A model generated the notes under the pieces. That model was not told the DNA's origin. It ran no database searches and saw only the letters and a list, made by a program, of their open reading frames with translations. Below, piece after piece: positions 35,421 to 48,454 of a stretch of DNA of 64,000 nucleotides. This DNA is from Chlorocebus sabaeus (Eukaryota > Chordata > Mammalia > Primates > Cercopithecidae). Both the position numbers and the translations under genes were made by a program. Location: assembly GCF_047675955.1 (NCBI RefSeq), contig NW_027328125.1, positions 558,001 through 622,000 on the forward strand. The letters are read 5' to 3'. The stretch's first letter is position 1. The number at the start of each line of letters is the position of its first letter.

Positions 35421-38164
35421 TTTCTCAGAAAGCTTCTTTACAGTTTTTAACGGTAGATATGTCCTTTTTCACCTTAACCCTCTAAGGGCTTCCAAATATC
35501 ACTTTGCAAATTGCATAAGAACAGTGTTAGCGAAAGGCTTTTTGAGGAGAAAGCAGTAACTGTGAGTTGAATTAACCGAACACAAAGCAGTTTCTCAGGA
35601 AGCTTCTTTCCAGTTTTTAAGGGAAGATTTTCCTTTTTCACCATAACCCTCTATGGGCTTCCAAATATCACTTTTCAAATTCCACAAGAACAGTCTTAGC
35701 GAAAGGCTTCTTGAGGGGAACGCAGTAACTCTGTGAGATGAATTAAGAGAATACAGAGCAGTTTCTCAGAAAGTTTCTCTTCAGTTTTTATCTTAGGATA
35801 TCTCCTTTTTCACCATAGCCGTCTGTGGGCTTCGAAATATCACTTTGCAAATTCCACAAGAAGAGTCTTAGGGAAAGGCTTCATGAGGGGAAAGATGTAA
35901 GTCTCTGAGATGAATTAACAGAACACAAAGTAGTTTCTCAGAAATCTTCTTCCAGATTTTAACGGAAGATACTTCCTTTTTCACCATAGCCCCCTATGGG
36001 CTTCCAAATATCACTTTCCAAATTCCACAAGATCAGCCTTAGCTAAAGGTTACTTGAGGAGAGATTTGTAACACTGTGAGATGAATTAACAGAACACAAA
36101 GCAGATTCTCAGAAAGCTTCTTTCCACTTTTTAACGGAAGATACTTCTTTTTTCACCATAGCCCTCTATGGGCTTCCAAATATCACTTTGCAAATTCCCC
36201 AAGAACAGTCTTAGCGAAAGACTGCTTGAGGGGAAAGCTGTAACTCTTGAGATGAATTAGCAGAACACAAAGCAGTTTCTCAGAAAGCTTCTTTCCTGTT
36301 TTTTAACGGAAGTTATTTCCTTTTTCACCGTAGCCCTCTATGGGCTTCCAAATATCACTTTCCAAATTCCAGAAGCACAGTCTTAGCGAAAACTTCTTGA
36401 GGAGAAAGCTGTATCTCTGTGAGATGAATTAACAGAACACAAAGCAGTTTCTCAGAAAGCTTCTTTCCAGCTTTTAACAGAAGATATTTCCTTTTTCATC
36501 ATATCCTTCTATGGCTTTACAAATATCACTTTGAAATTCCACAAGAACAGTCTTAGCGAAAGGCTTCTTGTGGAGAAAGCTGTAACCCTGTGAGATGAAT
36601 TAACAGAACACAAGGCAGTTTCTCAGAAAGCTTCTTTTCAGTTTTTATCTTAGGATATTTCCTTTTTCTCCATAGCCCACTATGGGCTTCCAAATGTCAC
36701 TTTGCAAATTCCACAAGAACAGTCTTAGCGAAAGGCTTCTAGAGGGGCAAGCTGTAACTCTGTGAGATGAACTAAGAGAACACAAAGCAGTTTCTCAGAA
36801 TGCTTCTTTCCAGTTTTTAACGGAAGATATTTCCTTTTTCACCATAACCCTATATGGGCTTCCAAATATCACTTTGCAAATTCCACAAGAACAGTCTTCG
36901 CGAAAGGCTTCTTGAGAGGAACGCAGTAACTCTGTGAGATGAATTAAAAGAACACAAAGCAATTTCTCAGAAAGGTTCTTTCCAGTTTTTAACGGAAGAT
37001 CTTTCCTTTTTCACCATAGCCCTCTATGGGATTCCAAATATCACTTTCAAAATTCCAGAAGAACAGTCTTAGCGAAAGGCTTCTTGAGGGGAAAGCTGTA
37101 ACTCTGTGAGATAAATTAACAGAACACAAAGTAGTTTCTCAGAAAGATTCTTTCCAGTTTTTAACGGAAGATATTCCCTTTTTCACCATAGCCCTCTATG
37201 GGCTTCCAATATCACTTTGAAAAATCCACAAGAAGAATCTTAGAGAATGGCTTCTTTCTGGGAAAGCAGTAACTCTGTGAGATGAATTAATAGAACACAG
37301 AGCAGTTTCTCAGAAAGCCTCTTTCAGTTTTTAACAAAAGATATTTCCTTTTTCACCATAGCCCTCTATGGGCTTCCAAATATCACTTTGCAAATTCCAC
37401 AAGAAGTGTCTTCGCGAAAGGCTTCTTGAGGGCAAAGCTGTAACACTGTGAGATGAATTAACAGAACACAAAGTAGTTTCTCAGAATGCTTCTTTTCAGT
37501 TTTTATCTTAGGATATTTCCTTTTTCACCTTAGCCCTCTATGGGCTTGAAAATATCACTATGAAATTTCCACATGAAGAGTCTCAGCGAAAGGATTCTTG
37601 AGGTGAAAGCAGTGACTCTGTGAGATGAATTAACAGAACACAAAGCAGTTTCTCAGAAAGCTTCTTTCCAGTTTTTAAAGGAAGATATTTCCTTTTTCAC
37701 CGTAGACCTCTACGGGCTTCCAAATAACACTTTGCCAATTCCACAAGAAGAGTCTTAGCGAAAGGCATCTTGAAGGGAAGGCTGTAACTCTGTGAGATGA
37801 ATTAACAGGACACAAAGCAGTTTCTCATAAAGCTTCCTTCCAGTTTTTATCGGAAGATATTTCCTTTTACACCGTAGCCCTGTATGGACTTCCAGATATC
37901 AATGTGCAAATTTCACAAGAACAGTCTTAGCGAAAGGCTTCTTGAGGGGAAAGCTGTAACTCTGTGAGATGAATTAACAGAACACAGAGCAGTTTCTCAG
38001 AAAGCTTCTTTCCAGTTTTTAACGGAAGATATTTCCTTTTTCACCATAGCACTCTATGGGCTTCCAGATATCACCTTGAATATTCCACAAGAACAGACTT
38101 AGCGAAAGGCTTCCTGAAGGGAATGCTGTAACACTGTGAGATGAATTAACAGAACACAGAGCAG
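35421..38164 (-). repeat. HOR unit 14, 16-mer, 2744 bp, many private changes
   Basis: Full order, but at least five bases not seen in other units: g35821 (m3), c36471 (m7), t36669 (m8 A-box), c36899 (creating a second ttcgcgaa palindrome) and a37113 (gagataaatt). Its m1 combines gatatgtcc with ccttaaccc, the combination typical of the right end of the window. Confidence 0.95.
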
Positions 38165-40908
38165 TTTCTCAGAAAGCTTCTTTACAGTTTTTAACGGTAG
38201 ATATGTCCTTTTTCACCGTAACCCTCTAAGGGCTTCCAAATATCACTTTGCAAATTGCATAAGAACAGTGTTAGCGAAAGGCTTTTTGAGGAGAAAGCAG
38301 TAACTGTGAGTTGAATTAACCGAACACAAAGCAGTTTCTCAGGAAGCTTCTTTCCAGTTTTTAAGGGAAGATTTTCCTTTTTCACCATAACCCTCTATGG
38401 GCTTCCAAATATCACTTTTCAAATTCCACAAGAACAGTCTTAGCGAAAGGCTTCTTGAGGGGAACGCAGTAACTCTGTGAGATGAATTAAGAGAATACAG
38501 AGCAGTTTCTCAGAAAGTTTCTCTTCAGTTTTTATCTTAGGATATCTCCTTTTTCACCATAGCCCTCTGTGGGCTTCGAAATATCACTTTGCAAATTCCA
38601 CAAGAAGAGTCTTAGGGAAAGGCTTCATGAGGGGAAAGATGTAAGTCTCTGAGATGAATTAACAGAACACAAAGTAGTTTCTCAGAAATCTTCTTCCAGA
38701 TTTTAACGGAAGATACTTCCTTTTTCACCATAGCCCCCTATAGGCTTCCAAATATCACTTTCCAAATTCCACAAGATCAGCCTTAGCTAAAGGTTACTTG
38801 AGGAGAGATTTGTAACACTGTGAGATGAATTAACAGAACACAAAGCAGATTCTCAGAAAGCTTCTTTCCACTTTTTAACGGAAGATACTTCTTTTTTCAC
38901 CATAGCCCTCTATGGGCTTCCAAATATCACTTTGCAAATTCCCCAAGAACAGTCTTAGCGAAAGACTGCTTGAGGGGAAAGCTGTAACTCTTGAGATGAA
39001 TTAGCAGAACACAAAGCAGTTTCTCAGAAAGCTTCTTTCCTGTTTTTTAACGGAAGTTATTTCCTTTTTCACCGTAGCCCTCTATGGGCTTCCAAATATC
39101 ACTTTCCAAATTCCAGAAGCACAGTCTTAGCGAAAACTTCTTGAGGAGAAAGCTGTATCTCTGTGAGATGAATTAACAGAACACAAAGCAGTTTCTCAGA
39201 AAGCTTCTTTCCAGTTTTTAACAGAAGATATTTCCTTTTTCATCATATCCTTCTATGGCTTTACAAATATCACTTTGAAATTCCACAAGAACAGTCTTAG
39301 CGAAAGGCTTCTTGTGGAGAAAGCTGTAACCCTGTGAGATGAATTAACAGAACACAAGGCAGTTTCTCAGAAAGCTTCTTTTCAGTTTTTATCTTAGGAT
39401 ATTTCCTTTTTCACCATAGCCCACTATGGGCTTCCAAATGTCACTTTGCAAATTCCACAAGAACAGTCTTAGCGAAAGGCTTCTAGAGGGGCAAGCTGTA
39501 ACTCTGTGAGATGAACTAAGAGAACACAAAGCAGTTTCTCAGAATGCTTCTTTCCAGTTTTTAACGGAAGATATTTCCTTTTTCACCATAACCCTATATG
39601 GGCTTCCAAATATCACTTTGCAAATTCCACAAGAACAGTCTTAGCGAAAGGCTTCTTGAGAGGAACGCAGTAACTCTGTGAGATGAATTAAAAGAACACA
39701 AAGCAATTTCTCAGAAAGGTTCTTTCCAGTTTTTAACGGAAGATCTTTCCTTTTTCACCATAGCCCTCTATGGGATTCCAAATATCACTTTCAAAATTCC
39801 AGAAGAACAGTCTTAGCGAAAGGCTTCTTGAGGGGAAAGCTGTAACTCTGTGAGATGAATTAACAGAACACAAAGTAGTTTCTCAGAAAGATTCTTTCCA
39901 GTTTTTAACGGAAGATATTCCCTTTTTCACCATAGCCCTCTATGGGCTTCCAATATCACTTTGAAAAATCCACAAGAAGAATCTTAGAGAATGGCTTCTT
40001 TCTGGGAAAGCAGTAACTCTGTGAGATGAATTAATAGAACACAGAGCAGTTTCTCAGAAAGCCTCTTTCAGTTTTTAACAAAAGATATTTCCTTTTTCAC
40101 CATAGCCCTCTATGGGCTTCCAAATATCACTTTGCAAATTCCACAAGAAGTGTCTTCGCGAAAGGCTTCTTGAGGGCAAAGCTGTAACACTGTGAGATGA
40201 ATTAACAGAACACAAAGTAGTTTCTCAGAATGCTTCTTTTCAGTTTTTATCTTAGGATATTTCCTTTTTCACCTTAGCCCTCTATGGGCTTGAAAATATC
40301 ACTATGAAATTTCCACATGAAGAGTCTCAGCGAAAGGATTCTTGAGGTGAAAGCAGTGACTCTGTGAGATGAATTAACAGAACACAAAGCAGTTTCTCAG
40401 AAAGCTTCTTTCCAGTTTTTAAAGGAAGATATTTCCTTTTTCACCGTAGACCTCTACGGGCTTCCAAATAACACTTTGCCAATTCCACAAGAAGAGTCTT
40501 AGCGAAAGGCATCTTGAAGGGAAGGCTGTAACTCTGTGAGATGAATTAACAGGACACAAAGCAGTTTCTCATAAAGCTTCCTTCCAGTTTTTATCGGAAG
40601 ATATTTCCTTTTACACCGTAGCCCTGTATGGACTTCCAGATATCAATGTGCAAATTTCACAAGAACAGTCTTAGCGAAAGGCTTCTTGAGGGGAAAGCTG
40701 TAACTCTGTGAGATGAATTAACAGAACACAGAGCAGTTTCTCAGAAAGCTTCTTTCCAGTTTTTAACGGAAGATATTTCCTTTTTCACCATAGCACTCTA
40801 TGGGCTTCCAGATATCACCTTGAATATTCCACAAGAACAGACTTAGCGAAAGGCTTCCTGAAGGGAATGCTGTAACACTGTGAGATGAATTAACAGAACA
40901 CAGAGCAG
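38165..40908 (-). repeat. HOR unit 15, 16-mer, 2744 bp
   Basis: Full order. It carries a38742 (ccctataggc) in m4, at exactly 18,693 bp from the same change in unit 8. Its m1 is the gatatgtcc/ccgta form. Confidence 0.95.
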
Positions 40909-43652
40909 TTTCTCAGAAAGCTTCTTTACAGTTTTTAACGGTAGATATTTCCTTTTTCACCTTAACCCTCTAAGGGCTTCCAAATATCACTTTGCAAATT
41001 GCATAAGAACAGTGTTAGCGAAAGGCTTTTTGAGGAGAAAGCAGTAACTGTGAGTTGAATTAACCGAACACAAAGCAGTTTCTCAGGAAGCTTCTTTCCA
41101 GTTTTTAAGGGAAGATTTTCCTTTTTCACCATAACCCTCTATGGGCTTCCAAATATCACTTTTCAAATTCCACAAGAACAGTCTTAGCGAAAGGCTTCTT
41201 GAGGGGAACGCAGTAACTCTGTGAGATGAATTAAGAGAATACAGAGCAGTTTCTCAGAAAGTTTCTCTTCAGTTTTTATCTTAGGATATCTCCTTTTTCA
41301 CCATAGCCCTCTGTGGGCTTCGAAATATCACTTTGCAAATTCCACAAGAAGAGTCTTAGGGAAAGGCTTCATGAGGGGAAAGATGTAAGTCTCTGAGATG
41401 AATTAACAGAACACAAAGTAGTTTCTCAGAAATCTTCTTCCAGATTTTAACGGAAGATACTTCCTTTTTCACCATAGCCCCCTATAGGCTTCCAAATATC
41501 ACTTTCCAAATTCCACAAGATCAGCCTTAGCTAAAGGTTACTTGAGGAGAGATTTGTAACACTGTGAGATGAATTAACAGAACACAAAGCAGATTCTCAG
41601 AAAGCTTCTTTCCACTTTTTAACGGAAGATACTTCTTTTTTCACCATAGCCCTCTATGGGCTTCCAAATATCACTTTGCAAATTCCCCAAGAACAGTCTT
41701 AGCGAAAGACTGCTTGAGGGGAAAGCTGTAACTCTTGAGATGAATTAGCAGAACAGAAAGCAGTTTCTCAGAAAGCTTCTTTCCTGTTTTTTAACGGAAG
41801 TTATTTCCTTTTTCACCGTAGCCCTCTATGGGCTTCCAAATATCACTTTCCAAATTCCAGAAGCACAGTCTTAGCGAAAACTTCTTGAGGAGAAAGCTGT
41901 ATCTCTGTGAGATGAATTAACAGAACACAAAGCAGTTTCTCAGAAAGCTTCTTTCCAGTTTTTAACAGAAGATATTTCCTTTTTCATCATATCCTTCTAT
42001 GGCTTTACAAATATCACTTTGAAATTCCACAAGAACAGTCTTAGCGAAAGGCTTCTTGTGGAGAAAGCTGTAACCCTGTGAGATGAATTAACAGAACACA
42101 AGGCAGTTTCTCAGAAAGCTTCTTTTCAGTTTTTATCTTAGGATATTTCCTTTTTCACCATAGCCCACTATGGGCTTCCAAATGTCACTTTGCAAATTCC
42201 ACAAGAACAGTCTTAGCGAAAGGCTTCTAGAGGGGCAAGCTGTAACTCTGTGAGATGAACTAAGAGAACACAAAGCAGTTTCTCAGAATGCTTCTTTCCA
42301 GTTTTTAACGGAAGATATTTCCTTTTTCACCATAACCCTATATGGGCTTCCAAATATCACTTTGCAAATTCCACAAGAACAGTCTTAGCGAAAGGCTTCT
42401 TGAGAGGAACGCAGTAACTCTGTGAGATGAATTAAAAGAACACAAAGCAATTTCTCAGAAAGGTTCTTTCCAGTTTTTAACGGAAGATCTTTCCTTTTTC
42501 ACCATAGCCCTCTATGGGATTCCAAATATCACTTTCAAAATTCCAGAAGAACAGTCTTAGCGAAAGGCTTCTTGAGGGGAAAGCTGTAACTCTGTGAGAT
42601 GAATTAACAGAACACAAAGTAGTTTCTCAGAAAGATTCTTTCCAGTTTTTAACGGAAGATATTCCCTTTTTCACCATAGCCCTCTATGGGCTTCCAATAT
42701 CACTTTGAAAAATCCACAAGAAGAATCTTAGAGAATGGCTTCTTTCTGGGAAAGCAGTAACTCTGTGAGATGAATTAATAGAACACAGAGCAGTTTCTCA
42801 GAAAGCCTCTTTCAGTTTTTAACAAAAGATATTTCCTTTTTCACCATAGCCCTCTATGGGCTTCCAAATATCACTTTGCAAATTCCACAAGAAGTGTCTT
42901 CGCGAAAGGCTTCTTGAGGGCAAAGCTGTAACACTGTGAGATGAATTAACAGAACACAAAGTAGTTTCTCAGAATGCTTCTTTTCAGTTTTTATCTTAGG
43001 ATATTTCCTTTTTCACCTTAGCCCTCTATGGGCTTGAAAATATCACTATGAAATTTCCACATGAAGAGTCTCAGCGAAAGGATTCTTGAGGTGAAAGCAG
43101 TGACTCTGTGAGATGAATTAACAGAACACAAAGCAGTTTCTCAGAAAGCTTCTTTCCAGTTTTTAAAGGAAGATATTTCCTTTTTCACCGTAGACCTCTA
43201 CGGGCTTCCAAATAACACTTTGCCAATTCCACAAGAAGAGTCTTAGCGAAAGGCATCTTGAAGGGAAGGCTGTAACTCTGTGAGATGAATTAACAGGACA
43301 CAAAGCAGTTTCTCATAAAGCTTCCTTCCAGTTTTTATCGGAAGATATTTCCTTTTACACCGTAGCCCTGTATGGACTTCCAGATATCAATGTGCAAATT
43401 TCACAAGAACAGTCTTAGCGAAAGGCTTCTTGAGGGGAAAGCTGTAACTCTGTGAGATGAATTAACAGAACACAGAGCAGTTTCTCAGAAAGCTTCTTTC
43501 CAGTTTTTAACGGAAGATATTTCCTTTTTCACCATAGCACTCTATGGGCTTCCAGATATCACCTTGAATATTCCACAAGAACAGACTTAGCGAAAGGCTT
43601 CCTGAAGGGAATGCTGTAACACTGTGAGATGAATTAACAGAACACAGAGCAG
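40909..43652 (-). repeat. HOR unit 16, 16-mer, 2744 bp
   Basis: Full order. It carries a41486 in m4 as in units 8, 9 and 15. Its m1 is the gatatttcc/ccttaaccc form, as in unit 9. This is the last 16-mer before the run of 14-mers. Confidence 0.95.
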
Positions 43653-46053
43653 TTTCTCAGAAAGCTTCTTTACAGTTTTTAACGGTAGATATTTCCTTTT
43701 TCACCTTAACCCTCTAAGGGCTTCCAAATATCACTTTGCAAATTGCATAAGAACAGTGTTAGCGAAAGGCTTTTTGAGGAGAAAGCAGTAACTGTGAGTT
43801 GAATTAACCGAACACAAAGCAGTTTCTCAGGAAGCTTCTTTCCAGTTTTTAAGGGAAGATTTTCCTTTTTCACCATAACCCTCTATGGGCTTCCAAATAT
43901 CACTTTTCAAATTCCACAAGAACAGTCTTAGCGAAAGGCTTCTTGAGGGGAATGCAGTAACTCTGTGAGATGAATTAACAGAACACAAAGCAATTTCTCA
44001 GAAAGATTCTTCCCAGTTTTTATCTTAGGATATTTCCTTTTTCACCATAGCCCTCTATGGGCTTCCAAATATCACTTTGCAAATTCCCCAAGAACAGTCT
44101 TAGCGAAAGACTGCTTGAGGGGAAAGCTGTAACTCTTGAGATGAATTAGCAGAACACAAAGCAGTTTCTCAGAAAGCTTCTTTCCTGTTTTTTAACGGAA
44201 GTTATTTCCTTTTTCACCGTAGCCCTCTATGGGCTTCCAAATATCACTTTCCAAATTCCAGAAGCACAGTCTTAGCGAAAACTTCTTGAGGAGAAAGCTG
44301 TATCTCTGTGAGATGAATTAACAGAACACAAAGCAGTTTCTCAGAAAGCTTCTTTCCAGTTTTTAACAGAAGATATTTCCTTTTTCATCATATCCTTCTA
44401 TGGCTTTACAAATATCACTTTGAAATTCCACAAGAACAGTCTTAGCGAAAGGCTTCTTGTGGAGAAAGCTGTAACCCTGTGAGATGAATTAACAGAACAC
44501 AAGGCAGTTTCTCAGAAAGCTTCTTTTCAGTTTTTATCTTAGGATATTTCCTTTTTCACCATAGCCCACTATGGGCTTCCAAATGTCACTTTGCAAATTC
44601 CACAAGAACAGTCTTAGCGAAAGGCTTCTAGAGGGGCAAGCTGTAACTCTGTGAGATGAACTAAGAGAACACAAAGCAGTTTCTCAGAATGCTTCTTTCC
44701 AGTTTTTAACGGAAGATATTTCCTTTTTCACCATAACCCTATATGGGCTTCCAAATATCACTTTGCAAATTCCACAAGAACAGTCTTAGCGAAAGGCTTC
44801 TTGAGAGGAACGCAGTAACTCTGTGAGATGAATTAAAAGAACACAAAGCAATTTCTCAGAAAGGTTCTTTCCAGTTTTTAACGGAAGATCTTTCCTTTTT
44901 CACCATAGCCCTCTATGGGATTCCAAATATCACTTTCAAAATTCCAGAAGAACAGTCTTAGCGAAAGGCTTCTTGAGGGGAAAGCTGTAACTCTCTGAGA
45001 TGAATTAACAGAACACAAAGTAGTTTCTCAGAAAGATTCTTTCCAGTTTTTAACGGAAGATATTCCCTTTTTCACCATAGCCCTCTATGGGCTTCCAATA
45101 TCACTTTGAAAAATCCACAAGAAGAATCTTAGAGAATGGCTTCTTTCTGGGAAAGCAGTAACTCTGTGAGATGAATTAATAGAACACAGAGCAGTTTCTC
45201 AGAAAGCCTCTTTCAGTTTTTAACAAAAGATATTTCCTTTTTCACCATAGCCCTCTATGGGCTTCCAAATATCACTTTGCAAATTCCACAAGAAGTGTCT
45301 TCGCGAAAGGCTTCTTGAGGGCAAAGCTGTAACACTGTGAGATGAATTAACAGAACACAAAGTAGTTTCTCAGAATGCTTCTTTTCAGTTTTTATCTTAG
45401 GATATTTCCTTTTTCACCTTAGCCCTCTATGGGCTTGAAAATATCACTATGAAATTTCCACATGAAGAGTCTCAGCGAAAGGATTCTTGAGGTGAAAGCA
45501 GTGACTCTGTGAGATGAATTAACAGAACACAAAGCAGTTTCTCAGAAAGCTTCTTTCCAGTTTTTAAAGGAAGATATTTCCTTTTTCACCGTAGACCTCT
45601 ACGGGCTTCCAAATAACACTTTGCCAATTCCACAAGAAGAGTCTTAGCGAAAGGCATCTTGAAGGGAAGGCTGTAACTCTGTGAGATGAATTAACAGGAC
45701 ACAAAGCAGTTTCTCATAAAGCTTCCTTCCAGTTTTTATCGGAAGATATTTCCTTTTACACCGTAGCCCTGTATGGACTTCCAGATATCAATGTGCAAAT
45801 TTCACAAGAACAGTCTTAGCGAAAGGCTTCTTGAGGGGAAAGCTGTAACTCTGTGAGATGAATTAACAGAACACAGAGCAGTTTCTCAGAAAGCTTCTTT
45901 CCAGTTTTTAACGGAAGATATTTCCTTTTTCACCATAGCACTCTATGGGCTTCCAGATATCACCTTGAATATTCCACAAGAACAGACTTAGCGAAAGGCT
46001 TCCTGAAGGGAATGCTGTAACACTGTGAGATGAATTAACAGAACACAGAGCAG
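43653..46053 (-). repeat. HOR unit 17, 14-mer, 2401 bp
   Basis: Order m1, m2, h, m6-m16. First of four consecutive 14-mers. The base c44995 (actctctgag, m10 tail) is shared only with unit 18. Confidence 0.95.
43994..44164 (-). repeat. Novel monomer h in unit 17
   Basis: Standard h: m3-like tatcttaggatatttcc left half with caatttctcagaaagattc, and an m5-like right half. Confidence 0.9.
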
Positions 46054-48454
46054 TTTCTCAGAAAGCTTCTTTACAGTTTTTAACGGTAGATATTTCCTTT
46101 TTCACCTTAACCCTCTAAGGGCTTCCAAATATCACTTTGCAAATTGCATAAGAACAGTGTTAGCGAAAGGCTTTTTGAGGAGAAAGCAGTAACTGTGAGT
46201 TGAATTAACCGAACACAAAGCAGTTTCTCAGGAAGCTTCTTTCCAGTTTTTAAGGGAAGATTTTCCTTTTTCACCATAACCCTCTATGGGCTTCCAAATA
46301 TCACTTTTCAAATTCCACAAGAACAGTCTTAGCGAAAGGCTTCTTGAGGGGAATGCAGTAACTCTGTGAGATGAATTAACAGAACACAAAGCAATTTCTC
46401 AGAAAGATTCTTCCCAGTTTTTATCTTAGGATATTTCCTTTTTCACCATAGCCCTCTATGGGCTTCCAAATATCACTTTGCAAATTCCCCAAGAACAGTC
46501 TTAGCGAAAGACTGCTTGAGGGGAAAGCTGTAACTCTTGAGATGAATTAGCAGAACACAAAGCAGTTTCTCAGAAAGCTTCTTTCCTGTTTTTTAACGGA
46601 AGTTATTTCCTTTTTCACCGTAGCCCTCTATGGGCTTCCAAATATCACTTTCCAAATTCCAGAAGCACAGTCTTAGCGAAAACTTCTTGAGGAGAAAGCT
46701 GTATCTCTGTGAGATGAATTAACAGAACACAAAGCAGTTTCTCAGAAAGCTTCTTTCCAGTTTTTAACAGAAGATATTTCCTTTTTCATCATATCCTTCT
46801 ATGGCTTTACAAATATCACTTTGAAATTCCACAAGAACAGTCTTAGCGAAAGGCTTCTTGTGGAGAAAGCTGTAACCCTGTGAGATGAATTAACAGAACA
46901 CAAGGCAGTTTCTCAGAAAGCTTCTTTTCAGTTTTTATCTTAGGATATTTCCTTTTTCACCATAGCCCACTATGGGCTTCCAAATGTCACTTTGCAAATT
47001 CCACAAGAACAGTCTTAGCGAAAGGCTTCTAGAGGGGCAAGCTGTAACTCTGTGAGATGAACTAAGAGAACACAAAGCAGTTTCTCAGAATGCTTCTTTC
47101 CAGTTTTTAACGGAAGATATTTCCTTTTTCACCATAACCCTATATGGGCTTCCAAATATCACTTTGCAAATTCCACAAGAACAGTCTTAGCGAAAGGCTT
47201 CTTGAGAGGAACGCAGTAACTCTGTGAGATGAATTAAAAGAACACAAAGCAATTTCTCAGAAAGGTTCTTTCCAGTTTTTAACGGAAGATCTTTCCTTTT
47301 TCACCATAGCCCTCTATGGGATTCCAAATATCACTTTCAAAATTCCAGAAGAACAGTCTTAGCGAAAGGCTTCTTGAGGGGAAAGCTGTAACTCTCTGAG
47401 ATGAATTAACAGAACACAAAGTAGTTTCTCAGAAAGATTCTTTCCAGTTTTTAACGGAAGATATTCCCTTTTTCACCATAGCCCTCTATGGGCTTCCAAT
47501 ATCACTTTGAAAAATCCACAAGAAGAATCTTAGAGAATGGCTTCTTTCTGGGAAAGCAGTAACTCTGTGAGATGAATTAATAGAACACAGAGCAGTTTCT
47601 CAGAAAGCCTCTTTCAGTTTTTAACAAAAGATATTTCCTTTTTCACCATAGCCCTCTATGGGCTTCCAAATATCACTTTGCAAATTCCACAAGAAGTGTC
47701 TTCGCGAAAGGCTTCTTGAGGGCAAAGCTGTAACACTGTGAGATGAATTAACAGAACACAAAGTAGTTTCTCAGAATGCTTCTTTTCAGTTTTTATCTTA
47801 GGATATTTCCTTTTTCACCTTAGCCCTCTATGGGCTTGAAAATATCACTATGAAATTTCCACATGAAGAGTCTCAGCGAAAGGATTCTTGAGGTGAAAGC
47901 AGTGACTCTGTGAGATGAATTAACAGAACACAAAGCAGTTTCTCAGAAAGCTTCTTTCCAGTTTTTAAAGGAAGATATTTCCTTTTTCACCGTAGACCTC
48001 TACGGGCTTCCAAATAACACTTTGCCAATTCCACAAGAAGAGTCTTAGCGAAAGGCATCTTGAAGGGAAGGCTGTAACTCTGTGAGATGAATTAACAGGA
48101 CACAAAGCAGTTTCTCATAAAGCTTCCTTCCAGTTTTTATCGGAAGATATTTCCTTTTACACCGTAGCCCTGTATGGACTTCCAGATATCAATGTGCAAA
48201 TTTCACAAGAACAGTCTTAGCGAAAGGCTTCTTGAGGGGAAAGCTGTAACTCTGTGAGATGAATTAACAGAACACAGAGCAGTTTCTCAGAAAGCTTCTT
48301 TCCAGTTTTTAACGGAAGATATTTCCTTTTTCACCATAGCACTCTATGGGCTTCCAGATATCACCTTGAATATTCCACAAGAACAGACTTAGCGAAAGGC
48401 TTCCTGAAGGGAATGCTGTAACACTGTGAGATGAATTAACAGAACACAGAGCAG
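46054..48454 (-). repeat. HOR unit 18, 14-mer, 2401 bp
   Basis: Order m1, m2, h, m6-m16. The base c47396 matches c44995 of unit 17 at exactly 2401 bp, marking a very recent duplication of one 14-mer. Confidence 0.95.
46395..46565 (-). repeat. Novel monomer h in unit 18
   Basis: Standard h, 2401 bp from the copy in unit 17. Confidence 0.9.
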
